From: Paraktedonobacter sp964250225
Lineage (GTDB): Bacteria; Chloroflexota; Ktedonobacteria; Ktedonobacterales; Ktedonobacteraceae
Length of the DNA: 64,000 bases
Direction of reading: 5' to 3'
Assembly: GCA_964250225.1 (NCBI GenBank)
Contig: CAXUEY010000008.1
Span: 5,566 to 69,565, forward strand
The notes under the pieces were generated by a model. It was not told where the DNA came from, searched no databases, and worked only from the letters and a program-made list of their open reading frames with translations. Shown piece after piece: positions 45,989 to 54,932 of the stretch (its first letter is position 1; each line of letters starts with the position of its first letter). The position numbers and the translations under genes are program-made.

Positions 45989-47220
45989 ATGTCACAACTC
46001 ATTGCCTATCTGGATTGTCATTCTGGGATCAGCGGCGATATGTTTCTCAGCGCGCTGCTTAACACGGGCCTGCCTTTTGATGACCTGGGCCAGACCCTGA
46101 CTGCGCTCCCCATCGACGATTTTCAACTGACATACGAGACGTTTTCAGATAAGGGGATTCGCGGCGCGCGCTTCGACGTGCAGCTCACCGCCGAACAACC
46201 TACGCGCCATCTCTCGGATATACAGGCTATTCTGCACGCGGGGACGTTGCCGCCCCGTGTTCGCGACCTTGCCCTGGCCATCTTCCAGCGTCTGGCCGAG
46301 GCTGAAGCCAGCGTCCACGGCACCAGTATCAACGAGGTGCATTTTCACGAGGTCGGCGCGGTTGACGCGATTGTGGATATCGTTGGGGCGGCCTGGGCCG
46401 TCGAAACACTGGGGATCGCGCAAATCTACGCCTCTCCACTTCCCCTGAGTAGTGGCCACGTGCAGACCGCTCATGGCCTGCTGCCCGTGCCAGCGCCCGC
46501 GACCCTGGAAATCTTGCGCCGAGTCTCCGCCCCCTGGCAACCGTCACCCGCGCAGGGCGAGATGGTCACACCCACTGGCGCGGCTATCCTGGCTACGCTG
46601 GCGCGCTTCGAGACGCCCGCCATAGCCATCGAGCGCGTAGGCTACGGCTTTGGGCGCAAGCAATTTCCCTGGCCCAACTGCCTGCGCGCCTGCCTGGGCC
46701 GTCCCCTGGCCGTCGCCTCATCCCAGGAGACGCTGCCAGACACCGATTGGGTCAGCCTGCTCTCCTGTAACATCGACAATATGAGCGGCGAGCTGCTGGG
46801 CGACCTGCTGGAACGTCTGCTGGTAGCTGGGGCGCTGGACGTGAGCTATCAGCCCCTCCAGATGAAAAAGAATCGCCCGGCGGTCCTGCTCACCCTGATC
46901 TGCACAGTTGAGGAGACCGAGCGCCTGGCCCAACTCGTGCTGGCCGAAACGAGCACCCTCGGAGTACGCGTGCAACACACACAGCGCCGCAAAGCGCAAC
47001 GTAGCCAGGAGCAGATCNNNNNNNNNNNNNNNNNNNNNNTTTCGGTCCCCTACTGGTTAAGGTCAAGCGTCTGGGTACACGTGTGCTCAGCGCCTCCCCC
47101 GAATACGAAGAGTGCCGTCGCATCGCCCGCACACAACACGTGCCGCTGGAAGAGATCTACGAGGTTGCACGCCAGGTGATCGCGCGCACTATAATAGATC
47201 CAGAGCAAGCAGAAAACTGA
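45989..47220 (+). CDS. larC: Nickel-insertion protein LarC (interrupted by assembly gap)
   Basis: The product is the nickel insertase of the LarBCE system, which builds the nickel pincer nucleotide cofactor of lactate racemase-type enzymes. N-terminal residues show the family's CHSGISGDMFLSALLN, the His-rich HEVGAVDAIVDIVGAAW, and PVPAPATLEIL followed by TPTGAAIL. After 343 codons the sequence runs into 22 undetermined bases (47018-47039). The last 59 codons, FGPLLVKVKRLGTRVL... to ...PEQAEN, are the conserved LarC C-terminus but lie in another frame, so the recorded gap size must be wrong by one or two bases. No larB or larE gene is next to it. ATG 45989 has weak SD AAGTGGAAG. Confidence 0.88.
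47018..47039. other. Run of 22 undetermined bases inside larC
   Basis: The Ns start exactly at a codon boundary. To keep the larC frame with the TTC at 47041, the real distance must be 2 modulo 3 (for example 20 or 23 bases), which covers about seven residues usually containing the V-x-T-x-(F/Y)G region of the family. Confidence 0.95.
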
Positions 47221-47235
47221 AAGGGAGAGCAGCAC

Positions 47236-47781
47236 ATGGAATTCAAAGATTGGCGCAATTCAGCGGCGAAACCTGCGGAAGAAGAGGCAGCCGCAACCCG
47301 CAAACCACGCGGCAAACGCTTTGCGGACTATATCGAGGAGCAAATGCGCGACGCCCAGGAACGCGGCGTCTTCGACAATCTACGCGGCATGGGCCAGCCG
47401 CTCAAGCTCGACACGAATCCCTACGCGGGCGAGAAGGCCCTGGGCTATAGTCTACTCAAAAATAGCGGCCACGCGCCCGCCGAGGTTGAACTGGCCAGGG
47501 AGATCCGTCTGGAGCAGGAGCGCCTGCACGCCCAACGTGAGAAACTCAGCCAGCGTGGTCACGAACTGCGCCGCCGCCGCGTTCCGCCTTTCGCCAGCGA
47601 GAAACGCGCCTACAACACCACCGTTACCAGAGCACTGGCCGAGTACGAGACAACGTTGCGCGAACTCAATCGCAAAATCCTCACGCTCAACCTGACCACA
47701 CCCGCCAGCATGCACCGCTCCCCGCTCAACGTCGAGCAGTTAGTGAGCGAGTTTCGCGAGGCATGCCCACTGCTGGTGTGA
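47236..47781 (+). CDS. DUF1992 protein (DnaJ subfamily C member 28-like)
   Basis: A 181-residue soluble protein. The core, residues ~25-75 (IEEQMRDAQERGVFDNLRG, GQPLKLD, LGYSLLKNSGHAPAEVEL), is the DUF1992 domain found alone in bacteria and next to a J domain in eukaryotic DNAJC28. The rest is charged coiled helix. Molecular role unknown. It begins 15 bases after larC with AAAGGGAGAG, so it is co-transcribed with it. Confidence 0.85.
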   Translation: MEFKDWRNSAAKPAEEEAAATRKPRGKRFADYIEEQMRDAQERGVFDNLRGMGQPLKLDTNPYAGEKALGYSLLKNSGHAPAEVELAREIRLEQERLHAQREKLSQRGHELRRRRVPPFASEKRAYNTTVTRALAEYETTLRELNRKILTLNLTTPASMHRSPLNVEQLVSEFREACPLLV

Positions 47782-47884
47782 TCTATTCCGCACCATCCTG
47801 TGAGCATGAAAAACAAGCGAGGATCGTCAAGAAAAATCAAGGATGCGCTATGGTTCCTAAAAACGTTTCTGATACTTAGCTTGC

Positions 47885-48328
47885 TTAAGCGATGCGGCTC
47901 ACGAGAATAGATTTCATGCGCGCGGCATTCTCCGGTTGCCCTTTTTTCATCGCCTGGCGCATGAAGAACTCCGCCACCTTTGGCACGCCACTTACCTCAT
48001 TCGTGAAGTGGACGCGGCAGGTACCCTCGGAGAGCGGCTCGATCTGATAGCTCTCACGGAAGGCCTGGGGAGCATCCGCAGGCGTGGTCAGGGTCAACAA
48101 ATGGTCCTGCTCAAACTCCGTCACGATCATGGTCTTCTCGCTTTTGTAGCCAGAGTACTTGCCGGACTCGAAGTAGCCGGTCCCCAGGCGCGCCGGTCCT
48201 TGCGGGGTAATGTGTTTCTCAAAGACCTCGCCCCCTGTCCAGCTCGACCGCGCCTCCAGGTCGGTGAGCAGCGCAAAGACAGCGGCTGCAGAATACTCAA
48301 AAGTGTCGGTATATTCAAAGGTCAACAT
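47885..48328 (-). CDS. SRPBCC-fold (polyketide cyclase/START-like) protein
   Basis: A 147-residue SRPBCC domain: helix-grip fold starting FEYTDTFEYSAAAVFALLTD, a central beta sheet (TMIVTEFEQDHLLTL, CRVHFTNEVSG) and a long C-terminal helix. These small hydrophobic-cavity proteins include polyketide cyclases and ligand carriers. It lies downstream of a flavin hydroxylase on the same strand, the combination used in tailoring of aromatic polyketides, though a simpler stress role is equally possible. ATG 48328 has AGAAAGAGAAAAG upstream; the frame is open 15 codons earlier. Confidence 0.8.
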   Translation of the reverse strand: MLTFEYTDTFEYSAAAVFALLTDLEARSSWTGGEVFEKHITPQGPARLGTGYFESGKYSGYKSEKTMIVTEFEQDHLLTLTTPADAPQAFRESYQIEPLSEGTCRVHFTNEVSGVPKVAEFFMRQAMKKGQPENAARMKSILVSRIA

Positions 48329-48467
48329 GGTCTTTTCTCTTTCTGCTTGTATTGTATGTTTGCCCGTCATCAATGTTCATGCCTGTGTCGCCTGCTACGC
48401 ATAGGGGGAAGAGGAGCAGAGTGTAGCGTGCCAACCATTCCTTTCTCCATCATCATGCAGGCTCGCG

Positions 48468-50093
48468 CTAAAGTCGGAAGAGGAGCTTTGCGAACGCTTG
48501 CGTCAGCATATGCTCCGCATCCTCCTGACTGGTCTGGCTTCTCCAGGCAATGAAACCGTCGGGGCGCACAATCACGGCCCCGCTGGCATCGATGCCATAC
48601 GCCTTGCAAAATGCGCCATCAGAATCGAGGAGACTACCTGCTTCACCGCCGATTTGATAGCTCTCCAGCGAAAGATGCAGGGCCTCTTGTGCGCGGCGGC
48701 CAGCTTCCAGCCAGAGCTGTCCTTGCGGCCCGGCCAGCACGACGAAGTGGAGGCCGAAGAGATCGAGGGTTGAGATCAACTCGCCCTGACACTTCAGCAC
48801 AACATGGGGTGCGCGTGTCCCCGGCTGTCCCGTCCACCACGTCGGTTGCTGGAACAGGGGAAGCTGCTCATCACCTGCCTCCGGGACAATCGCAGCTCCC
48901 GTGCTATAGCGATAGCCCATATTGAGGAGTAATGTATTCACCGTGATCCCTTCTGAACCCTCGGTAAAGCGCTCCTGAGAAAGCAGGGTCACCTGTTCGA
49001 CTGTATAGTCAGCCAGCGGGCGGCGTTCAGAATCGTAGGTCGCGAGTAAGCGCGGGTTGGCTCCGCCATGCAGAACCGCCGCGAGCTTCCAGGCCAGATT
49101 GTGTGCCTCGGCAATGCCTGTATTGCCTCCCAGCGCGCCCGTCGGCGGCTGCGCGCGCGCGGCATCCCCGACCAGGAAGATCCGGCCATCCTGAAAGCGA
49201 TCAGCAATGCGCGCGACCATTTCCCAGGAGGCCACGCCCTTGAACTGCACCGGGTAATCAGGAATGCCAATGGCGGCTCGAATGAGAGTCAGACAACGTT
49301 CCTCTGGAAAATCGGCCTCTGTCTCGCGGTCCGGGTCATAGCTCGCATCCAGCCGGAAGAGGTCTGGTCGCACAGAAGAGCCAGGGTAGGCAGAGAAACC
49401 GCCGGACACGGTGTCGTTGGCGAGGAAACACAAGACGGCATCCCGCTTGCGGAACAGCTCGATCAGCCCAGGTGCCTCGAAGACAATACTCATAGAATGG
49501 CCCAGGCCGCCTGCTCCATGCGTGCCGATGCCAAGCTGCTGCCTGACACCGCTGCGACCACCGTCAGCCGCGATCAGATAGCGGGCGCGGACCCGACGCT
49601 CTATTCCGCTGCTTCGATCACGAATGGTAGCTGTAACGCCTTCTTCATCCTGCTCAAAGATGAGCAATTCGGTCTGATAGCGTAGCTCTCCGCCCATTTG
49701 TTTGGCGAGACCTGGCAGCACCGTCTCCAGCACATCCTGCGCAATGAGGCTCCCCCGGATGGGGCTGGCAGGCGTGAAGTAGGCGCTGAAATCTTCCATC
49801 AGGTTATCAACTGCCTCGCTCACCAGGGTCTCGACCAGCGGGACATTACTGCCCAGAGAGAAGGGAGGCTCGATCTGACGAATAGCAGCTTCGGCCCCAA
49901 CCGAACGGAAGATTTCCAGAGTCCGCGCGGTCAGACTTGCCACACGCGGGTGGACCGAGATGCCTGGATGCCGTTCGACGAGGAGCGAGGCAATGCCATG
50001 CCGACCGAGAAACAGGGAGGTGGACAGACCAACCAGGCTGCCTCCCACGATCAGCACAGGCGTAGTTTCATCATACATTGATTGCTTATCCAT
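48468..50093 (-). CDS. FAD-dependent aromatic hydroxylase (second copy)
   Basis: A 541-residue class A flavin monooxygenase, of the same family as the gene at 3606 but from the RdmE/PgaE-like branch that hydroxylates polyketides or phenols. It has the FAD loop GGSLVG (17-22), a DGGRSGVR motif near 183, and GDAARAQPPTGALGGNTG near 313, and a C-terminal thioredoxin-like domain. AAGGAGC precedes the ATG. Upstream lies a 357-base region with GGGTGA/TCACC dyads and then the large LAL regulator, all in the same orientation. I infer that the regulator switches this gene in response to a substrate. Confidence 0.9.
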   Translation of the reverse strand: MDKQSMYDETTPVLIVGGSLVGLSTSLFLGRHGIASLLVERHPGISVHPRVASLTARTLEIFRSVGAEAAIRQIEPPFSLGSNVPLVETLVSEAVDNLMEDFSAYFTPASPIRGSLIAQDVLETVLPGLAKQMGGELRYQTELLIFEQDEEGVTATIRDRSSGIERRVRARYLIAADGGRSGVRQQLGIGTHGAGGLGHSMSIVFEAPGLIELFRKRDAVLCFLANDTVSGGFSAYPGSSVRPDLFRLDASYDPDRETEADFPEERCLTLIRAAIGIPDYPVQFKGVASWEMVARIADRFQDGRIFLVGDAARAQPPTGALGGNTGIAEAHNLAWKLAAVLHGGANPRLLATYDSERRPLADYTVEQVTLLSQERFTEGSEGITVNTLLLNMGYRYSTGAAIVPEAGDEQLPLFQQPTWWTGQPGTRAPHVVLKCQGELISTLDLFGLHFVVLAGPQGQLWLEAGRRAQEALHLSLESYQIGGEAGSLLDSDGAFCKAYGIDASGAVIVRPDGFIAWRSQTSQEDAEHMLTQAFAKLLFRL

Positions 50094-50450
50094 TTTTGCT
50101 CCTTATTTCCAGAAAAAGTGAATGAGATGTTATATCTGAATCACCATTCAATACGTTGTTCTAGTTCTTTATGAGTATGGGTCGTCTTGTTGTTGAAAGT
50201 ATAGCTGTCAGGCGGGTGAGACTTCATCACCTGCCGGGGTGAATGAGGGGCGGGTGATTGCGCAATCACCCTCTGTCACTGCTCTACGGTCTATCAAAGG
50301 CTCTTGCGTGAAGAGAGCAGCGGGCTTGTACAAGGAGAAAATCGAACGTGCAGAGTGCGAGATTTAGAAATAGCTGCATGATTTATCCTGAATCGCGTCA
50401 AAAAGTGAGCCTGGCGCGAGGAAGAACGGCCAGCTTTTCCAGAGAGAGGT
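50094..50450 (-). promoter_or_regulatory. Regulatory region of the flavin hydroxylase with GGGTGA dyads
   Basis: The gap contains no gene. A perfect 20-bp palindrome at 50252-50271 has half-sites GGGTGA and TCACCC around TTGCGCAA. An imperfect dyad at 50214-50232 has GGGTGA and TCACCT around seven bases, and a third half-site GGGTGA lies at 50237-50242. On the - strand a -10 box TATAAC (50129-50134) lies 115 bases downstream of the dyads, so they sit at an activator position. Confidence 0.6.
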
Positions 50451-53183
50451 TTAGACCAGATGCAGCTTGTGTGCTTCCTCCCGTGCCTCCTGGCGATTAT
50501 TAACGCCGAGCTTGAAATAGATGCTCTGCACCTGCGTCTTGATGGTATTGACCGAGACGACCAGTTCACGAGCGATTTCGGGGTTTGAGAATCCCACGAC
50601 CAACAGGCGTAGCACTCGTTTCTCCTGGGGACTCAGCGGCTCCAGCAAAAAACGCTCACCAGTGCTTGCAATGGGAGTACCGGGCGCCTCCTTCTCGTGG
50701 GTGGCAGCCAGGAGCAGCTCGCGTGTATAGCGCTTCAGCGGCTCTTCGTGGAGAGTAGGCAACAGCGTGCGCAACAGATCATACATGGCCGGACCTTCGT
50801 CCAGGAAGAGGCGTTGATAGTTCTCCGCGCGCGCCAGGGTCAACGCCTGATGGAGCACCTGGTAGGCCTGCGTTGTTTCCCGGCTAGCATGGTGCGCGAG
50901 GGCTTGCAGGACCAGGATCTCCAGTTGAGTGTGCGTCTGTCGCCGTATCTGCGCTTCTTCCTGCCAGATCAGTAGCAGCCGCAGAGCTTCAGCGTTCTCA
51001 CCCCCGGCGATGAGCAAGCGTGTGCTGAGGAGGGCGTCTTCTTCCTGCTGGAGAAAAATAGCGCTGTCGCTATACTGGAAAGAGGAAACGGCCCTCTGCC
51101 TGGCTGTCTCCAGATCACCGGCGGCGAGGGCCAGGCGAGATTGGCAGGAGTAGATGCTGCGCAACAAATGGGGCCAACGTTGGACGCGCGCAGCCAGAGC
51201 GGTCAGGTCTTGCTGAGCCTGGGCAGTTGCGCCACGCGCTTGCTGAAGCTGTGCCAGGACCAGAGCGCTTTTGACCAGCATTTCATCGTCGGGGAAACGC
51301 TGAAAAATATTCTTAGCCAGGGTTGCCTGTTGTTGCGCGGTTTCCAGATCGTTCCACTCATATGCAAGCGTGGCCAGGTATTGGAGCGTGGTTCCTGTAT
51401 CCACAAAATCATTGCATGCCTCCGCCTCCGTGAAGACCTGTTGATAGAGCTGAGCCGCCAGGTGGAGTTCTCCCTGAGCCACGTGGGCAGCGCCGAGCAA
51501 GAGCAGACTGGCCCGCGCGCCATAATCATTCCGAACCTCTGTGTTGGTTCGGTGAGCTTCCAGCAGGAGCTGTTTGGCCTCGTCTGCCCTCCCATCCCAC
51601 AATGCGGCTGTGCCAATGTTAATCAGGCAGGCCCCACGCAACGAACTCGCCCAGGCTGGCAGCAGCTCTAAGGCTCGCCTGGAGACCTGAAATCCCTGCA
51701 CAAAGTCGCTCTGCCACATCAGAGAGGAGGCGCGCAGCGCCTCAACCTCACCCAGTTTGGCGCTTTTGCCCTCCGCTTGCCAGACACGCTCAGCCATGCG
51801 CAAGGGCCGTTCGAACTGGGCACGCGTTGTGGGTGAGCGTCGATCAGTGAGAAAGAGTATGGCTGTGGCATAGATCAGGCACAATTCTGGATGCATCTGG
51901 AGCTGTTCTTCAGGTAACTGCTCCAACCGGTGAAAGAGGGTAAACACCTCGTTGGGAGTCTGCTGGGGACCGGCGAAACGTTCCATGAGCTGGGCTGCAC
52001 GGGAGAACTGGCGTACCGCGAGGTCTGTATCAATCGCCTCAACCAACAGACCATGCGCTTCATACCAATGGCTGGCTCTGGCAAAGAGTTCGCGCACCAT
52101 TTCCTCGTCAAAGCGGCGGCGTGCCTCATGCTGCATGGCCTCAGCAAAGAGAGCATGGTAGCGGTACCACTGGCCAGCTCCCTCCAGGGGATAGAGAAAG
52201 AGGTTGGCCTGATCCAGATGTGTGAGGAGCCGTGTACTCTCCTCGCACCCCGTCACCGCCGCGCAGAGTGAGGCATTCAGGCGGCTAAACAAGCTGGTTT
52301 GCAAGAGAAACGTTTGCACCTCATCTGGCTGGGTACGCAGAACATCAGCGACAAGGTACTCTAGAATATGCTGGTGACTGCCGGTTATGTTGGTCAGGAT
52401 ATGCTCAATCTCATATGGGTCATGGCGTCCCTGTGCGGCCAGCGTCAACAAGTGAAGTCCGGCTACCCAGCCCTCAATGCGCTCATCGAGCTGAGCCAGC
52501 GTTTCAGGCGCGAGTGGGATAGGCAGGGCATGCTGAAAAAACTGCTGTGTCTCTTGCGGCGAAAAGCGCAGGTCTGCGGCGCGCAACTCGCACAGATCGC
52601 CGCGCACGCGCCAATGTGCCAGAGGCAGAGGTGGATCACTACGGGTAATCAGCACAACACACAACGTTTCCGGTAGATAATCGAGCAGAAAGGCCAGCGT
52701 CTCGTGAACACGAGGCGAGGTGATGGTATGATACTCTTCCAGGACCAGCAGAGCGCGCCCCGGCAGTTGTGCCAGTGTGTTGATAAACAGCGTGAGCGCG
52801 CCTTCAAAGGCTGGTTGAGAAGCATGGAGCAAGGTCTCCAGCGTTTCCTGTCCCAGATCAGGCTGGATGCTTGCGCAAGCGGTCAACACGTACCGCCAGA
52901 AGCGTACCGGATCGTTATCGCCAGCATCGAGCGCGACCCAGGCCACGGGGGGCAAAGCAGGGCGAGCAGCCATCCAGCTACGCACCAGCGTCGTTTTACC
53001 AGAGCCAGCGGGCGCGGAGAGCAGCATCACGCCGCGCTCCAGCCCTTCATCCAGGCGAGTGTAGAGCGTTTCGCGTGTCACCAGTGGACCGCGCAGTCGT
53101 GGCGGCGTCAGTTTGGTGCTGAGCAACGCCTCGCTTGCCCCGCGTGCTGCCTGTTCGGCGGGGTCTTTGCTCGCGTGATTCAT
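50451..53183 (-). CDS. LAL-type LuxR regulator (MalT-like STAND ATPase)
   Basis: A 910-residue regulator of the large ATP-binding LuxR (LAL) class. An N-terminal STAND NTPase has P-loop SAPAGSGKTTL near residues 52-62 and Walker B LLVLEEYH. The long middle part is a TPR-like helical array (about 350-820) that binds the inducer in MalT. The C-terminal 65 residues are a LuxR helix-turn-helix (LSPQEKRVLRLLVVGFSNPE, VSVNTIKTQVQSIY). ATG 53183 follows GGAGG. Such regulators often sit beside the genes they activate; here that would be the flavin hydroxylase, with candidate sites in the gap between them. Confidence 0.92.
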   Translation of the reverse strand: MNHASKDPAEQAARGASEALLSTKLTPPRLRGPLVTRETLYTRLDEGLERGVMLLSAPAGSGKTTLVRSWMAARPALPPVAWVALDAGDNDPVRFWRYVLTACASIQPDLGQETLETLLHASQPAFEGALTLFINTLAQLPGRALLVLEEYHTITSPRVHETLAFLLDYLPETLCVVLITRSDPPLPLAHWRVRGDLCELRAADLRFSPQETQQFFQHALPIPLAPETLAQLDERIEGWVAGLHLLTLAAQGRHDPYEIEHILTNITGSHQHILEYLVADVLRTQPDEVQTFLLQTSLFSRLNASLCAAVTGCEESTRLLTHLDQANLFLYPLEGAGQWYRYHALFAEAMQHEARRRFDEEMVRELFARASHWYEAHGLLVEAIDTDLAVRQFSRAAQLMERFAGPQQTPNEVFTLFHRLEQLPEEQLQMHPELCLIYATAILFLTDRRSPTTRAQFERPLRMAERVWQAEGKSAKLGEVEALRASSLMWQSDFVQGFQVSRRALELLPAWASSLRGACLINIGTAALWDGRADEAKQLLLEAHRTNTEVRNDYGARASLLLLGAAHVAQGELHLAAQLYQQVFTEAEACNDFVDTGTTLQYLATLAYEWNDLETAQQQATLAKNIFQRFPDDEMLVKSALVLAQLQQARGATAQAQQDLTALAARVQRWPHLLRSIYSCQSRLALAAGDLETARQRAVSSFQYSDSAIFLQQEEDALLSTRLLIAGGENAEALRLLLIWQEEAQIRRQTHTQLEILVLQALAHHASRETTQAYQVLHQALTLARAENYQRLFLDEGPAMYDLLRTLLPTLHEEPLKRYTRELLLAATHEKEAPGTPIASTGERFLLEPLSPQEKRVLRLLVVGFSNPEIARELVVSVNTIKTQVQSIYFKLGVNNRQEAREEAHKLHLV

Positions 53184-53424
53184 TGATGCCATCCTCCACA
53201 CCGATGCGTGTGCTCTTACTCAAGATACAGAATCATACGCATCACTGTCAGAAATGTTGCACATGGTATGTCTCGCATGGCACACGCTCTCAGGCGAATG
53301 GAGTCTCTCTCCTGAAGCACGCTTGAGAAGAAAAGACAGCTATCCATTGGAAAATTTGTTTTTGGTTATATAACGCTTGAGTTCATCTTTTATCTGTAAT
53401 ACCAATTTTGCCTGTGAAAAGCGT

Positions 53425-53877
53425 TCAAGCTCCCTCAGGCTTCTGGATACTCTGTGGCGGCACATCTGCCACTGACCACGAGCCAAAAAACTTGATGGCG
53501 TGGGCGTGGTAACGCTGCATAAGCGCGCTAATCTTATCGACCTCCTCCTGCGAATTGGCGTGGACATGCAAAATCTGCTTGCCCTCACGCGCGGCGCTCT
53601 GATAGACATGCACGCCCGTCTCATCGGTGGTCCCCTGGAAACTGGAGAGGAAACGCTGCAACCAGTTCTTCTCTTCATCCAGATCCTGGACCTTTTGTTG
53701 CGCCTCCTGGCTCTCCATCAAGCGAACCTCATCGGTAGCATAACCAGCGTCCTGAAAGGCCTGGCGCGCCTGACGTGCCTCCTGCACATCATCGATAATG
53801 CCGACCACATAATTTTTCGGATAGAGCGTCCCACTGCTCGACTGCGGGAATTGAGGATCGTGGGCTTGCTGTGTCAT
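53425..53877 (-). CDS. General-stress-type protein (YflT-like domain)
   Basis: A 150-residue protein. Residues 20-60 (YVVGIIDDVQEARQARQAF, YATDEVRLMES) resemble the N-terminal ferredoxin-like fold of YflT/GsiB-linked general stress proteins, and the second half (QILHVHANSQEEVDKISALM) repeats the pattern. The N- and C-termini are disordered. No catalytic motif. ATG 53877 follows AAAGGGAG; the frame extends far upstream without a site. Divergent from the nuclease-fold gene at 54114. Confidence 0.7.
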   Translation of the reverse strand: MTQQAHDPQFPQSSSGTLYPKNYVVGIIDDVQEARQARQAFQDAGYATDEVRLMESQEAQQKVQDLDEEKNWLQRFLSSFQGTTDETGVHVYQSAAREGKQILHVHANSQEEVDKISALMQRYHAHAIKFFGSWSVADVPPQSIQKPEGA

Positions 53878-54113
53878 TAGGACTCCCTTTCTATACCTCG
53901 CCCGGCACATGAATGCCAGACAAAGTTGCACAAGTGATTGTATGTTTCTCTGGTCGGGGAAAATAAGAGACCCTGAAGGTAGCACGCTGACAACGCTCAG
54001 AAAGTGACTCAGCCGTGTTTCGGCTGATATATTCATGCATATGTATTGTGTTTGTGGAACGAACGTGCTATTATGCTTGAAATACAAACCAGATATGTTG
54101 CAGGGAGGGCCAT

Positions 54114-54548
54114 ATGTTACAGCAATCACAGCGAACAAATACAACCTACAAAGGCGAAATCACTGAATGCATGGTTTTAGCGAGATTGGTTCAATTAGGA
54201 TACAATTGCCTTCGACCCTGGGGCCACGATTGCCGCTATGATATCGCTATTGATGATGATGGGGAACTTATACGCGTTCAATGCAAAACAGCAAGGTATA
54301 TTGAAGAGCGCGGCTGTTTGGAATTTAATACTGTTATTACTTACGCTAGAGTTGGCGGAAAACCACACATTAGGAAGGGGTATAAAGGGGAGGCTGACTA
54401 TTTCGGGGTGTATTCTCCCCACACAGGAAAAATATATCTGGTTCCAGTGGAAGATGCACCGGAGGGGGGAGCAGCAGCGCTACGTTTACATGCAACAAAA
54501 AACAACCAGAACAAAGGTGTGCGTTGGGCTAAAGATTATGAAATATAA
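54114..54548 (+). CDS. Small PD-(D/E)XK endonuclease-fold protein
   Basis: A 144-residue protein with the layout of the PDDEXK_5/intron-type endonuclease group: YKGEITECMVLARLVQLGYN (first helix with Glu), RYDIAIDDDGELIRVQCKTAR (catalytic D...Q-x-K core), and a long C-terminal beta part. AT-rich and with a good GGGAGGG site. It ends three bases from the 3' end of tRNA-Thr on the other strand, a common place for transferred DNA. Function is unproven; DNA-cleaving activity is inferred from the motif. Confidence 0.75.
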   Translation: MLQQSQRTNTTYKGEITECMVLARLVQLGYNCLRPWGHDCRYDIAIDDDGELIRVQCKTARYIEERGCLEFNTVITYARVGGKPHIRKGYKGEADYFGVYSPHTGKIYLVPVEDAPEGGAAALRLHATKNNQNKGVRWAKDYEI

Positions 54549-54551
54549 AAG

Positions 54552-54624
54552 AGCCGGTGAGCAGGCTCGAACTGCTGACTTGCTAATTACGAATTAGCTA
54601 CTCTACCAACTGAGTTACACCGGC
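54552..54624 (-). tRNA. trnT: tRNA-Thr (CGU anticodon)
   Basis: A complete 73-base cloverleaf on the - strand. The acceptor arm GCCGGTG/CACCGGC, D-loop AGTTGGTA, anticodon stem GCTAA/TTAGC with loop TTCGTAA (anticodon CGT, codon ACG, Thr), and T-arm AGCAG-TTCGAGC-CTGCT are all paired. The CCA end is not encoded. Confidence 0.95.
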
Positions 54625-54659
54625 TTGCCAAAGATGTAATAATCTTGCTGACGTAAGCG

Positions 54660-54688
54660 ATTATACATGGCAAATTTCGCGCTGTCAA
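54660..54688 (-). promoter_or_regulatory. Consensus promoter of tRNA-Thr
   Basis: On the - strand TTGACA (54683-54688) and TATAAT (54660-54665) are perfect, with a 17-bp spacer, giving a start about 25 bases before the mature 5' end. Confidence 0.9.
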
Positions 54689-54822
54689 GCGTTTTTTTGT
54701 AGCGCTTGTGCAAGATCGGCAATGGCATTGGGGAGAGCGAGATCGGCGCATAGAAGCTCTGCATTATTTGCGGCGTGATGCTGGTTCGCGGGCGTGGATT
54801 GAGCGGCGCCTGGGCTATGGCC

Positions 54823-54852
54823 TTGCGTCTCTGCGAAATGGGACGATATACT
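54823..54852 (+). promoter_or_regulatory. Promoter of the AICAR-transformylase gene
   Basis: TTGCGT at 54823-54828 and TATACT at 54847-54852, 18-bp spacer. Transcription would start near 54859, about 75 bases before the ATG. The rest of 54625-54932 shows nothing further. Confidence 0.6.
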
Positions 54853-54932
54853 GTGGGCGCAATCAATCGTTCTCGCAACTACTGAGAAGCCGGTGATGTT
54901 TGCATTGCTGGCTTGAAAGGATAGATCTATTT

